Shown: positions 40,718-51,696 of the stretch, piece after piece
How the letters are laid out: each line of letters opens with the position of its first letter
How positions within the stretch are numbered: the stretch's first letter is position 1
From: Massilia solisilvae
Lineage (GTDB): Bacteria; Pseudomonadota; Gammaproteobacteria; Burkholderiales; Burkholderiaceae_D
Assembly (NCBI RefSeq): GCF_024753215.1
Contig: NZ_JANUGV010000012.1
Location: forward strand, 1 to 60,764
DNA length: 60,764 nt
Reading direction: 5' to 3'
Translations under genes and position numbers: made by a program
Notes under the pieces: model-generated
Told to the model about the DNA's origin: nothing
What the model saw: the letters and a program-made list of their open reading frames with translations, nothing else
The model's database searches: none

Positions 40718-41926
40718 ATGCTCAACAGATTTGGCGCGCTGTCCCGACGCGGCTTTGGCGCGGCGCTTTTGCTCCTGATGCTGGTGGCCGCGCCGGCCTT
40801 CGCCGCCCCCGCGACCGGCTCGCCGGTCCTGCTGGGAATCGACGGCGAATTCGGGCTCGACAATTCGACCTCGGCCCAGGCCGTCGAACTGGGCATGCGC
40901 GCGGCGATCACGGAAATCAACGACGCCGGCGGGGTGCTGGGCGGGCGCCCGCTGCAGCTGGTGATCAAGGACCATCGCTCGATCCCGGCGCGCGGCATCC
41001 GCAACATCGAGGAATTCGCGAAGATGAAGGACCTGGTCGCCGTGTTCGGCGGCAGGTTCAGCCCGGTGGTGATCGAAGAGCTCCCGGCGCTCAAGGCGAC
41101 CCACACGCTGTTCATGGCGCCGTGGTCGGCCGCCGATGCGATCGTGGACAACGACATGCGCCCCAACTATGTATTCCGGCTGTCGCTGCGCGATTCGCTG
41201 GCGCTTCCCAAGCTGCTGGCTGCGGCCAAACAGCGCGGCCTGGCGCGCGTGGGCCTGCTGCTGACCAACACCTCGTGGGGGCGCAGCAGCGAGGTGGCGG
41301 CCGAACGCTACGTCGCCAGCGAAACGGGCCTGCGCATCGTGCAGACGGCCTGGTACAACTGGCGCGACACCTCGCTGGTGGACAAGTACAAGGAGCTGCT
41401 GGCGGCAGGCGCGCAGGCCGTGGTGCTGGTGGCCAACGACGACGAGGCGGCGATCCTGGTGCGCGAGGTGGCGGCGCTGCCCAGGCGCGAGCGGGTGCCG
41501 CTGCTGAGCCACTGGGGCATCACCGGCGGCGAGTTCGCCAAGCAGGCCGGCCCGGCGCTGCAGCAGGTGGACCTGTCGGTGATCCAGACCTTCAGCTTCT
41601 TTCGCGCCGACCCCGCCCGCGTGCAGCGCTTCCTGCGCAGCGCGGCCCGGGTGTCCGAGGTGCGCCGCATCGAGGACATCAAAGGCCCGGTGGGCGCGGC
41701 GCACGCCTACGACCTGACGCATATCCTGGCCCGCGCAATCGACCTGGCCGGCAGCACCGACCGCAAGGCGGTGCGCGACGCGCTCGAACGCGTCGGCCGC
41801 TACGAGGGACTGATCAAGACCTATGCGCCGCCCTTCACGGCCACGCGCCACGAGGCGCTTGGCCCGCGCGAGCTGCTGCTGGCCCGCTACCGCGCAGATG
41901 GCGTGCTCGTGCCGTCCCAGGACTGA
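40718..41926 (+). CDS. Periplasmic leucine/amide-type substrate-binding protein
   Basis: 402 residues with a signal peptide (RRGFGAALLLLMLVAAPAFA). The two-lobed Peripla_BP_6 (LivJ-like) fold is indicated by VLLGIDGEFGLDNSTSAQAV, EINDAGGVLGGRPLQLVIKD and VGAAHAYDLTHILARAI. These proteins usually serve branched-chain amino acid ABC importers, but no permease or ATPase gene is adjacent. Instead a membrane histidine kinase gene begins three bases after its stop. It probably presents a ligand to the kinase. Transcription may start in the 166-base divergent region. Confidence 0.88.
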   Translation: MLNRFGALSRRGFGAALLLLMLVAAPAFAAPATGSPVLLGIDGEFGLDNSTSAQAVELGMRAAITEINDAGGVLGGRPLQLVIKDHRSIPARGIRNIEEFAKMKDLVAVFGGRFSPVVIEELPALKATHTLFMAPWSAADAIVDNDMRPNYVFRLSLRDSLALPKLLAAAKQRGLARVGLLLTNTSWGRSSEVAAERYVASETGLRIVQTAWYNWRDTSLVDKYKELLAAGAQAVVLVANDDEAAILVREVAALPRRERVPLLSHWGITGGEFAKQAGPALQQVDLSVIQTFSFFRADPARVQRFLRSAARVSEVRRIEDIKGPVGAAHAYDLTHILARAIDLAGSTDRKAVRDALERVGRYEGLIKTYAPPFTATRHEALGPRELLLARYRADGVLVPSQD

Positions 41927-41929
41927 TCG

Positions 41930-44365
<2,436 letters not shown>

Positions 44366-44448
44366 ACGCCGGGCCGCGGCGGGGGCCGCACGGTTGCCTT
44401 GCCACAGTTTCCATGCCAGCATGTGCGTCTCAACCTTGGAGGAGTCAC

Positions 44449-45915
44449 ATGGCTGGCATTGGCAGCAAACTGGTATTGATCGCGCTGGCCGTGTGCGGCG
44501 CGGCGCAGGCGCAGACCCCGTCGGCGGAAGTGCGCAAGTTCCTCAAATTCGACCAGCCGCTGATCGCGCTGACCCACGTGCGCGTGATCGACGGCACCGG
44601 CGCCCCGGCCAGGGACGACCGCACCATCGTGCTCAGGAATGGCCGCATCGAGGCGATCACCGACGGTGCCGCGCCGCCGCCGGCAGGCGCCCACGTGGTG
44701 TCGCTCGAGGGCCGCAGCGTGATCCCGGGCCTGGTGGGCATGCACAACCACCTGATGTACACCGCCTCGATCAACCTGGACGAGGATGACAAGATCCCGC
44801 AGCCGGGCTTTCTGGTCACCGAGCTGGCGTTCTCGGCCCCGCGCCTGTACCTGGCGGCGGGCGTGACGACCATGCGCACCACCGGCAGCATCGAGCCGTA
44901 CACCGACCTGAACATCCGCAGCAAGATCGACAAGCTGCAGATGCCGGGACCGCACATCGACGTGACCGGTCCCTACCTCGAGGGCGAAGGCAGTTCGTTC
45001 CCGCAGATGTCGTCGCTTGCCGCGCAGGACCACGCGCGCCGCACGGTCGCGTTCTGGTCGGGCGAAGGCGCGACCTCGTTCAAGGCTTACATGAACATCA
45101 AGGCCGACGTGCTGGGCGCCGCGATCGACGAGGCGCACAAGCACGGGCGCAAGCTGACCGGCCACCTGTGCTCGGTGGACTACCGGCAGGCCGCGGCGCT
45201 GGGCATCGACGACCTGGAGCACGGCCCGGTGTTTACCGATTCCGAATTCGTCCCGAACCGCAAAAAGGACCAGTGTCCTTCGAGCGCGGAGATCGCGGCA
45301 TCGTGGGAAAAGCTGGAAGTGGACAGCAAGCCGGTGCAGGACCTGATCCGCGAACTGGTCGCGCGCAAGGTCGCGATCACCTCGACCCTGCCGGTGTTCG
45401 AGCAGTTCGTGGCCACGCGCCCGGTGCTGTCGAAGCAGCAGATGGCGATGATGTCGGCCGAGTCGCTGCGCAGCCACCTGAACGCGCGCGCGCACGCGGC
45501 GGCGGCCCCGGGCCGCGCCGCCAGGCTGGAGGCGGCGCTGAAGAAGGAAATGGCGTTCGAGCTCGCGTTCGTGCGTGCCGGCGGCCTGCTGCTGGCCGGC
45601 CCCGACCCGACCGGCAACGGCGGCGTGCTGCCGGGCTTTGGCGACCAGCGCGAGATCGAGCTGCTGGTCGAGGCGGGCTTCACCCCGGTCGAGGCGATCC
45701 GCATCGCCACCGCCAATGGCGCGCGCTACCTAGGCCAGCTGGAGCGCATCGGCACGATCGAGCCTGGCAAGGATGCGGACCTGGTCGTGCTCAAGGGCGA
45801 CCCGACGCGCCGCATCGCCGACGTCGAGAACGTGGAGATCGTGTTCAAGGACGGCCTTGGCTACGATCCGGCCAAACTGGTCTCGTCGGTCAAGGGGATG
45901 GTCGGGGTGCGCTGA
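44449..45915 (+). CDS. Exported metal-dependent amidohydrolase
   Basis: 488 residues from the ATG at 44449, which has GGAGGAG upstream. A signal peptide ends about CGAAQA. The amidohydrolase core starts with VIDGTGAPARDDRTIVLRNG; the metal site has GMHNHL (HxH), the Lys region SFKAYMNI, GHLCSVDY, DLEHGP and the final Asp in LAGPDPTG, close to imidazolonepropionase-like and prolidase-like enzymes. The sequence ends with a typical GTIEPGKDADLVVL. It probably hydrolyses a peptide or cyclic amide in the periplasm. Substrate unknown. Confidence 0.88.
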   Translation: MAGIGSKLVLIALAVCGAAQAQTPSAEVRKFLKFDQPLIALTHVRVIDGTGAPARDDRTIVLRNGRIEAITDGAAPPPAGAHVVSLEGRSVIPGLVGMHNHLMYTASINLDEDDKIPQPGFLVTELAFSAPRLYLAAGVTTMRTTGSIEPYTDLNIRSKIDKLQMPGPHIDVTGPYLEGEGSSFPQMSSLAAQDHARRTVAFWSGEGATSFKAYMNIKADVLGAAIDEAHKHGRKLTGHLCSVDYRQAAALGIDDLEHGPVFTDSEFVPNRKKDQCPSSAEIAASWEKLEVDSKPVQDLIRELVARKVAITSTLPVFEQFVATRPVLSKQQMAMMSAESLRSHLNARAHAAAAPGRAARLEAALKKEMAFELAFVRAGGLLLAGPDPTGNGGVLPGFGDQREIELLVEAGFTPVEAIRIATANGARYLGQLERIGTIEPGKDADLVVLKGDPTRRIADVENVEIVFKDGLGYDPAKLVSSVKGMVGVR

Positions 45916-45951
45916 CGCGCCACATCGCGTTTTCCGACCCGGCGACCATCG

Positions 45952-47664
45952 ATGACCTTGGCCTCCCTCGCTTCGCTGCCGCGGCGCCTGCCGCCGGCCC
46001 ACGCCATGCTGCTGTGGGCCGCGCTGGCCGGGCTGGTGGGCGCGCTGGCCACGATCGCGTTTCGCGACGGACTGGCCGCGATGCAGTGGGCGATCTCCGG
46101 GCACAGCGGTTCGTTCGTCGAAATGGCGGCGGCCCTGCCGTGGTACCTGCGGGTGGTGCTGCCGGCCGCCGGCGGCATTGCCGCCGGCCTGTTCCTGGTG
46201 CTGGCGCGGCGCTACCGCGACAGCGCGGTGCCGGACTACATGGAGGCCATCGCGGCCGGCAGCGGCGCCGTCTCGGTGCCGCAAACGCTGCTGCGCAGCG
46301 CTTCCTCGCTGTGCACGATCGCCTCGGGCGGCTCGATCGGCCGGGAAGGCTCGATGGTGCAGCTGGCGGCGATGGGCGCCTCGCTGATCGGGCGCGCGGC
46401 GCGCTTCGATCCCGAGCGCTTGCGCCTGCTGGTGGCGTGCGGCGCGGCGGCCGGCATCACTTCCGCCTACAACGCGCCGATCGCAGCCGCGTTCTTCGTC
46501 GGCGAAATCGTGCTCGGGCCGCTGCTGATGGAAAGCCTGGCGCCGATGATGATCGCCTCGGTGGTGGCCAACATCACCATGCGCCGCCTGCCCGGCTACC
46601 ACCCGACCTACGAGATGCCGGCCTTCCCCGACATCGCCAACCTCGAGGTGCCGCTGTTTGCCGCACTCGGGATCCTGGCGGGGCTGGCCGCGCCGCAGTT
46701 CCTGCGCCTGTTGGGCTTTGCCCGGCGCCGCTTTGCCAGGAGCGCGCTGCCGCTGCCGCTGCGGCTGGGCGTGGCGGGGCTGGGCGTGGGCGTCATCTCG
46801 GTGTGGGTGCCGCAGGTCTGGGGCAACGGCTACAGCGTGGTCAATTCGCTGCTGCACGAGCCGTGGGTGTGGTCGGCGGTGCTGGCCATCCTCGTGTTCA
46901 AGGTGCTCGCCACGCTGCTCACCGCGGGCTCGGGCGCGGTGGGCGGCATCTTCACGCCCACGCTGTTCGTCGGCGCCGCGCTCGGCTACCTGTTCGGGCT
47001 CGCCGGCCACGCGCTGTGGCCGGGCCTGGTCACCGCCGCCCCTGCCTACGCGATCGTCGGCATGGGCGCCTTCCTCGCTGCCGCCACCGGCGCGCCGCTG
47101 ATGGCGATCCTGATGATCTTCGAGATGACGCTCAGCTACCAGGCCATGCTGCCGCTGATGCTGGCCTGCGTGCTGGCGTGGTTCGTGGCGCGCGGCGTGG
47201 GCGGGCCGTCGATGTACGAGATCACGGTGCGCCGCCAGCGCGAAGAGCAGGAACGGCTGCGCCTGCGCGGCACCCAGATGCGCGAGCTGGTGAAGCCAGC
47301 CGAGACGGTGCTGCCGCTGGACGCGCCGCTGGCCCGGCTGTCCGCCACGTTCCGCGCGCACCCGGTCAAGTACGTCTATATCGTTGACGCAGACGGGCGC
47401 TACCAGGGCGTGGTGGCGCTGCGCGACCTGGCCGCCGCGCTGGAGGACGACCAGGCCCGCGACAAGCTTGCCGCCGACCTGCTGCGGCGCGACGCGCTGC
47501 CCCTGGTGACGCCCGAGATGACGCTGGCCGACGCGTTCGAACAGTTCCTCGCGCACCACGGCGAGCGGCTGCCCGTGGTGCAGAGCCTGGCCGACCCGCT
47601 GCTGCTGGGGGTGGTGTACAAGACGGCGCTGCTGGATGCCTACGCGCGGCTCGGCCGCGATTAG
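45952..47664 (+). CDS. ClC-family chloride channel/antiporter with CBS domains
   Basis: 570 residues. The ClC pore motifs are GSIGREGS (gating glutamate), SAYNAPIAAAFFVGE and GSGAVGGIFTPTL, in about 10-14 membrane helices up to residue 430. The first pore motif is diverged (AGSGAVSVPQ instead of GSGIPE). Two CBS domains follow (about 445-565, LPLVTPEMTLADAF in the second), absent from E. coli ClcA. It moves chloride, perhaps with protons, across the inner membrane. It follows the amidohydrolase by 36 bases, same strand. Confidence 0.93.
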   Translation: MTLASLASLPRRLPPAHAMLLWAALAGLVGALATIAFRDGLAAMQWAISGHSGSFVEMAAALPWYLRVVLPAAGGIAAGLFLVLARRYRDSAVPDYMEAIAAGSGAVSVPQTLLRSASSLCTIASGGSIGREGSMVQLAAMGASLIGRAARFDPERLRLLVACGAAAGITSAYNAPIAAAFFVGEIVLGPLLMESLAPMMIASVVANITMRRLPGYHPTYEMPAFPDIANLEVPLFAALGILAGLAAPQFLRLLGFARRRFARSALPLPLRLGVAGLGVGVISVWVPQVWGNGYSVVNSLLHEPWVWSAVLAILVFKVLATLLTAGSGAVGGIFTPTLFVGAALGYLFGLAGHALWPGLVTAAPAYAIVGMGAFLAAATGAPLMAILMIFEMTLSYQAMLPLMLACVLAWFVARGVGGPSMYEITVRRQREEQERLRLRGTQMRELVKPAETVLPLDAPLARLSATFRAHPVKYVYIVDADGRYQGVVALRDLAAALEDDQARDKLAADLLRRDALPLVTPEMTLADAFEQFLAHHGERLPVVQSLADPLLLGVVYKTALLDAYARLGRD

Positions 47665-47750
47665 CGCGCCCCGCGCACTGTTACATCGGCATTTGACGCA
47701 CTTAACCTGTTTTCCTAGACTGGGGAGCCAGCGTCAGGGAGGCACGGATC

Positions 47751-48851
47751 ATGAACGCAACCGCAGAGCAGATCGACCTGCTGAGCCCCTACCGGCTCGG
47801 CAGTTTGCAACTGAAGAACCGCATGGTGATGCCGGCGCTGACCAGGAGCCGCGCCGGCGCCGGCAACGTACCGTCCGACATGGCGGCCACCTACTACAGC
47901 CAGCGCGCCGGCGCAGGGCTGATCATCACCGAAGCGACCCAGGCCGCCCCGCACGGCCAGGGCTACATCGCCACGCCCGGTATCCACAGCGACGCGCAGG
48001 TGGCTGGCTGGAAGCAGGTCACCGACGCGGTGCACGCGCAAGGCGGCGTGATCTTCATGCAGCTGTGGCACGTGGGGCGCATCTCGCACCCGGATTTCCT
48101 CGATGGCCAGCTGCCCGTTGCGCCCTCGGCCATTGCGCCGCGCGGCGTGCAGACCTACACCGCCACCGGGCTGAAGGACATTCCCACCCCGCGCGCGCTC
48201 GAAACCGGCGAAATCCCCGGCATCGTGGAAGAGTTCCGGCGCGCGGCCGAGAATGCGCAGCGAGCGGGCTTCGATGGCGTGGAGGTGCACGGCGCCAACG
48301 GCTACCTGCTCGACCAGTTCCTGGAAGACGGCACCAACCAGCGCCTTGACCAGTACGGCGGCAGCGTCGAGAACCGCGCGCGCCTGCTGTTCGAGGTGAT
48401 CGACGCGGCCTGCTCGGTCTATGACAAGGATCGCGTGGGCGTGCGGCTGTCGCCCGGCGGCACCTTCAACGACATGTGCGACTGCCATCCCGAGCAGACC
48501 TTCAGCTACGTGGTCAGGCGCCTGGCGCCGATGGGTTTGTCGTACCTGCACCTGATCGAGCCAATGCCGCCGCAGGGCGAGCATCCGATGCCGGACCTGT
48601 CGGCGCGCCTGTTCCGTCCAATGTACCCGGGCACGCTGATCGTGGCCGGCGGCTACACGCTGGAGCGCGCCAACGCCGTGCTCAACGAGGGCCTGGCGGA
48701 CCTGGTCGCGTTTGGCCAGCTGTTCATTGCCAACCCCGACCTGCCCGAGCGCTTTCGCCGCCACGCGCCACTGAACCAGCCGGACCGGCAAACCTTTTAT
48801 GGCGGCGGCGCGCACGGCTACATCGACTATCCGGCGCTGGCCGGGGCTTGA
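47751..48851 (+). CDS. nemA: Old yellow enzyme family flavin reductase (NemA-like)
   Basis: 366 residues, an FMN TIM barrel. Signature pieces are RMVMPALTRSRA, FMQLWHVGRISHPDF (FMN and substrate-binding His), GVEVHGANGYLLDQFL with the active-site region, and RTFYGGGAHGYIDYP-like end (QTFYGGGAHGYIDYPAL). It reduces alkenals, N-ethylmaleimide or nitrate esters with NADPH. Common as a general electrophile-detoxifying enzyme. It is alone, with an 86-base gap after the ClC gene. Confidence 0.93.
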   Translation: MNATAEQIDLLSPYRLGSLQLKNRMVMPALTRSRAGAGNVPSDMAATYYSQRAGAGLIITEATQAAPHGQGYIATPGIHSDAQVAGWKQVTDAVHAQGGVIFMQLWHVGRISHPDFLDGQLPVAPSAIAPRGVQTYTATGLKDIPTPRALETGEIPGIVEEFRRAAENAQRAGFDGVEVHGANGYLLDQFLEDGTNQRLDQYGGSVENRARLLFEVIDAACSVYDKDRVGVRLSPGGTFNDMCDCHPEQTFSYVVRRLAPMGLSYLHLIEPMPPQGEHPMPDLSARLFRPMYPGTLIVAGGYTLERANAVLNEGLADLVAFGQLFIANPDLPERFRRHAPLNQPDRQTFYGGGAHGYIDYPALAGA

Positions 48852-49068
48852 GCCGCTTTGTTACGCCAGGCGCCTTGATGTTTGTTCATGATTCACCATG
48901 GGGATGACGGACATTCGCACTCTGAATTAGAAATCTTCCCGTGCTTGCGTGCACAATCAAAGTCTTGCCCGGAGCAGCCGCATGATACGGCCGCTCCGTG
49001 CAATTACGTCAACTGGAACGCATGACCGATCGAAGACATTTTGCACGGGCGCGCGCGCGGGGCCGCGC

Positions 49069-50004
49069 ATGATTGTCCGCGACCGCCCGTCCGGCCTGCG
49101 TCTGTTCCTGGTCATGCGCGGCTCGATCCTGCCGTCCATCAGAAACAGCCTGATCGTCACCACCCTGCTCGCGCTCGTCGTCACCTGGACCGACGGCGCG
49201 CTGTGGCACCACAAGATCACCCTCACCAGCATTCCGTTCACGCTGATGGGATTGCCGCTGGCGATCTTCCTCGGCTTTCGCAACAACGCCGCCTACGACC
49301 GCTACTGGGAAGGCCGCAAGCAGTGGGGCGAGCTGGTGCTCATGTCGCGCAACCTGGCGCGCCAGTGCCTGACCCTGATCGACCCGCATCTTCCTTACGC
49401 GCGCGACCCGGCCGACCTGCGCGCGCGCATGGTGCGCCGCGCGATCGCGTTCGCCTACGCGCTCAAGCACCGGCTGCGCGGCTCCAGCGCCGACGCCGAG
49501 GTTGCGCCCTTCCTCGACCCGGCCGAATGGCAGCGCCTGCAGCGCGGCGCCAACCTGCCGCACCTGCTCATGCTCGAGATGGGCGCGGACCTTGCGCGCG
49601 CCGCGCGCGAGGGCCGGCTCGAACACTGCATCGTCCCCGCGCTCGACGCCACGCTCGCGCACATGACCGGCACGGTCGCCGCCTGCGAGCGCATCCGCAA
49701 CACCCCGATCCCGTTCTCGTACACGCTGCTGCTGCACCGGACCGCCTACCTGTACTGCTTCCTGCTGCCGTTCGGCCTGGTCGATTCGATCGGCTACATG
49801 ACGCCGTTCGTGGTGGCGATCGTGGCCTACACCTTCTTCGGCCTGGACGCATTGGGCGACGAGATCGAGGAGCCGTTCGGCACCTCGGCCAACGACCTGC
49901 CGCTGGATGCGCTATGCCGCACCATCGAGATCGACCTGCGCGAATCGCTCGGGGACGACGACATTCCGGCGCCACTGGCGCCAACGGGCTACTGCCTGAA
50001 CTGA
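49069..50004 (+). CDS. Bestrophin-like (UPF0187) membrane protein
   Basis: 311 residues from the ATG at 49069 (MIVRDRPSGLRLFLVMRGSI); the longer frame upstream lacks family-like sequence. Two early helices (NSLIVTTLLALVVTW, FTLMGLPLAIFLGFRNNAAYDRYWEGRKQW) and a pair near the C-terminus (TAYLYCFLLPFGLVDSIGYM) match the bacterial bestrophin family, which form ion channels. The conserved N-N-x-x-Y-D-R-Y/F-W-E stretch is complete. A cytoplasmic helical middle domain connects them. It is 34 bases upstream of the CoA-hydrolase gene. Confidence 0.88.
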   Translation: MIVRDRPSGLRLFLVMRGSILPSIRNSLIVTTLLALVVTWTDGALWHHKITLTSIPFTLMGLPLAIFLGFRNNAAYDRYWEGRKQWGELVLMSRNLARQCLTLIDPHLPYARDPADLRARMVRRAIAFAYALKHRLRGSSADAEVAPFLDPAEWQRLQRGANLPHLLMLEMGADLARAAREGRLEHCIVPALDATLAHMTGTVAACERIRNTPIPFSYTLLLHRTAYLYCFLLPFGLVDSIGYMTPFVVAIVAYTFFGLDALGDEIEEPFGTSANDLPLDALCRTIEIDLRESLGDDDIPAPLAPTGYCLN

Positions 50005-50038
50005 AGCACCAAACCATTTATCACAACTAGAGACATCC

Positions 50039-51544
50039 ATGAAAGACAACTACGAAGACCGCATCCGTTGCCCGCGCCTGATGCAACGCGTGACCAGCCC
50101 GCAGGAGGCAGCAAGCTGGATCCGGGACGGCATGACCGTCGGAATGAGCGGCTTTACCCGTGCAGGCGATGCCAAAGCATTGCCCGCCGCACTGGCCGAA
50201 CGCGCACGCCACGAGCCCCTGCGCATTACGTTGTTGACCGGGGCATCGCTCGGCAACGACACGGACAAGCTGCTCACCGAAGCGGGCGCGCTGGCGCGCC
50301 GCATGCCGTTCCAGGCCGACCCCGTGCTGCGCGCGGCAATCAACCGCGGCGAAGTGATGTACATCGACCAGCACCTGTCGGAGACGGTGGAAACCCTGCG
50401 TTCGCGCCAGATGAAGCCGGTGGACGTGGCGATCATCGAAGCGGTCGCGATCACCGAGTCCGGCGCCATCATCCCCACCACCTCGGTGGGCAACAGCGCC
50501 AGCTTCGCGATCCTGGCCGACAAGGTGATCGTCGAGATCAACCTGTCGCAGACGCCCGACCTCGAGGGCCTGCACGACATCTGGATTCCCAAGGCGCGCC
50601 CGACGCGCGAAGCGCTGCCGGTGGTGTCGGTGGACCAACGCGTGGGCGTGCCCTACATCGACATCCCGTTCGAGAAGATCGTGGCGGTGGTCATCACCGA
50701 CCAGGTGGACAGCACCTCGTCGATCCAGCCGCCCGACAGCGAGACGGCCGCGATCGCCGGCCACCTGGTCAAATTCTTCGAGAACGAGATCGAGGCCGGC
50801 CGCCTGACGCGCCGGTTGCTGCCGCTGCAGGCCGGCATCGGCACCATCGCCAACGCGGTGATGGCGGGCTTTGCCGACAGCCCGTTCGAACACCTGACGA
50901 TGTATTCGGAGGTGCTGCAAGACTCGACCTTCGACCTGTTCGACGCCGGCAAGCTCGATTACGCGTCGGGCTCGTCGATCACCCTCTCGCCTTCCAAGAG
51001 CGCGCAGGTGTTCGGCGACTTCGGCCGCTACAAGGACCGCCTGGTGCTGCGCCCGCAGGAAGTGTCGAACCACCCGGAGGCGATCCGGCGCCTTGGCATC
51101 ATCGCGATCAACACCGCGCTGGAAGCGGACATCTACGGCAACGTCAACTCGACCCACGTGCTGGGCACCCACATGATGAACGGCATCGGCGGCTCCGGCG
51201 ACTTTGCGCGCAACGCCTACCTGTCGGTGTTCGCGACCAAGTCCATTGCCAAGGGCGGCAAGGTGTCCTCGATCGTGCCGATGGTGACCCACGTGGACCA
51301 CACCGAGCATGACGTGGACATCATCGTCACCGAACTGGGGCTGGCCGACCTGCGCGGGCTGGCGCCGCGCGAACGCGCCGACGTCATCATCGCCAACTGC
51401 GTGGCCGCGCCCTACCAGGACATGCTGCGCGAGTACGTGGCCGAAGCCAAGCAGCGCGGCGGGCACACCCCGCACGTGCTGGAGAAGGCATTCGACTGGC
51501 ACAACCGCTACCGCGAGACCGGCAGCATGCTGCCAGCCGCGTAA
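50039..51544 (+). CDS. Acetyl-CoA hydrolase / succinyl-CoA:acetate CoA-transferase
   Basis: 501 residues, full length for the class I CoA-transferase/acetyl-CoA hydrolase family (AarC, ScpC, Ach1). The catalytic Glu is E291 in EHLTMYSEVLQDS. A Gly-rich CoA-binding segment reads GIGGSGDFARNAYLS near 380. It transfers CoA from acetyl- or propionyl-CoA to succinate or acetate, or hydrolyses acetyl-CoA. No other carboxylate pathway genes are near, so the physiological donor is open. The downstream spacer carries palindromic repeat copy 3. Confidence 0.92.
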   Translation: MKDNYEDRIRCPRLMQRVTSPQEAASWIRDGMTVGMSGFTRAGDAKALPAALAERARHEPLRITLLTGASLGNDTDKLLTEAGALARRMPFQADPVLRAAINRGEVMYIDQHLSETVETLRSRQMKPVDVAIIEAVAITESGAIIPTTSVGNSASFAILADKVIVEINLSQTPDLEGLHDIWIPKARPTREALPVVSVDQRVGVPYIDIPFEKIVAVVITDQVDSTSSIQPPDSETAAIAGHLVKFFENEIEAGRLTRRLLPLQAGIGTIANAVMAGFADSPFEHLTMYSEVLQDSTFDLFDAGKLDYASGSSITLSPSKSAQVFGDFGRYKDRLVLRPQEVSNHPEAIRRLGIIAINTALEADIYGNVNSTHVLGTHMMNGIGGSGDFARNAYLSVFATKSIAKGGKVSSIVPMVTHVDHTEHDVDIIVTELGLADLRGLAPRERADVIIANCVAAPYQDMLREYVAEAKQRGGHTPHVLEKAFDWHNRYRETGSMLPAA

Positions 51545-51570
51545 CGCAAGCTGAGGCCGCACCGTTTCCC

Positions 51571-51672
51571 GTAGGGTGGGCAGGTCTTCCTGCCCACGCG
51601 TTCGACACGAGCGTGCGGCGACGCGGTGCAAACGACGCTTGGACGCGTGGGCAGGAAACCTGCCCACCCTAC
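51571..51672. repeat. Composite palindromic repeat, copy 3 (REP-like)
   Basis: Opens with GTAGGGTGGGCAG and ends with CTGCCCACCCTAC; both halves fold locally and ACGCGTTC/GGACGCGT pair inside. 102 bases, in the space between the CoA-hydrolase gene and the minus-strand GGDEF/EAL gene, where it may also stop transcripts from both sides. Confidence 0.85.
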
Positions 51673-51696
51673 AACGGCAACGACCCGAAGCGCCGT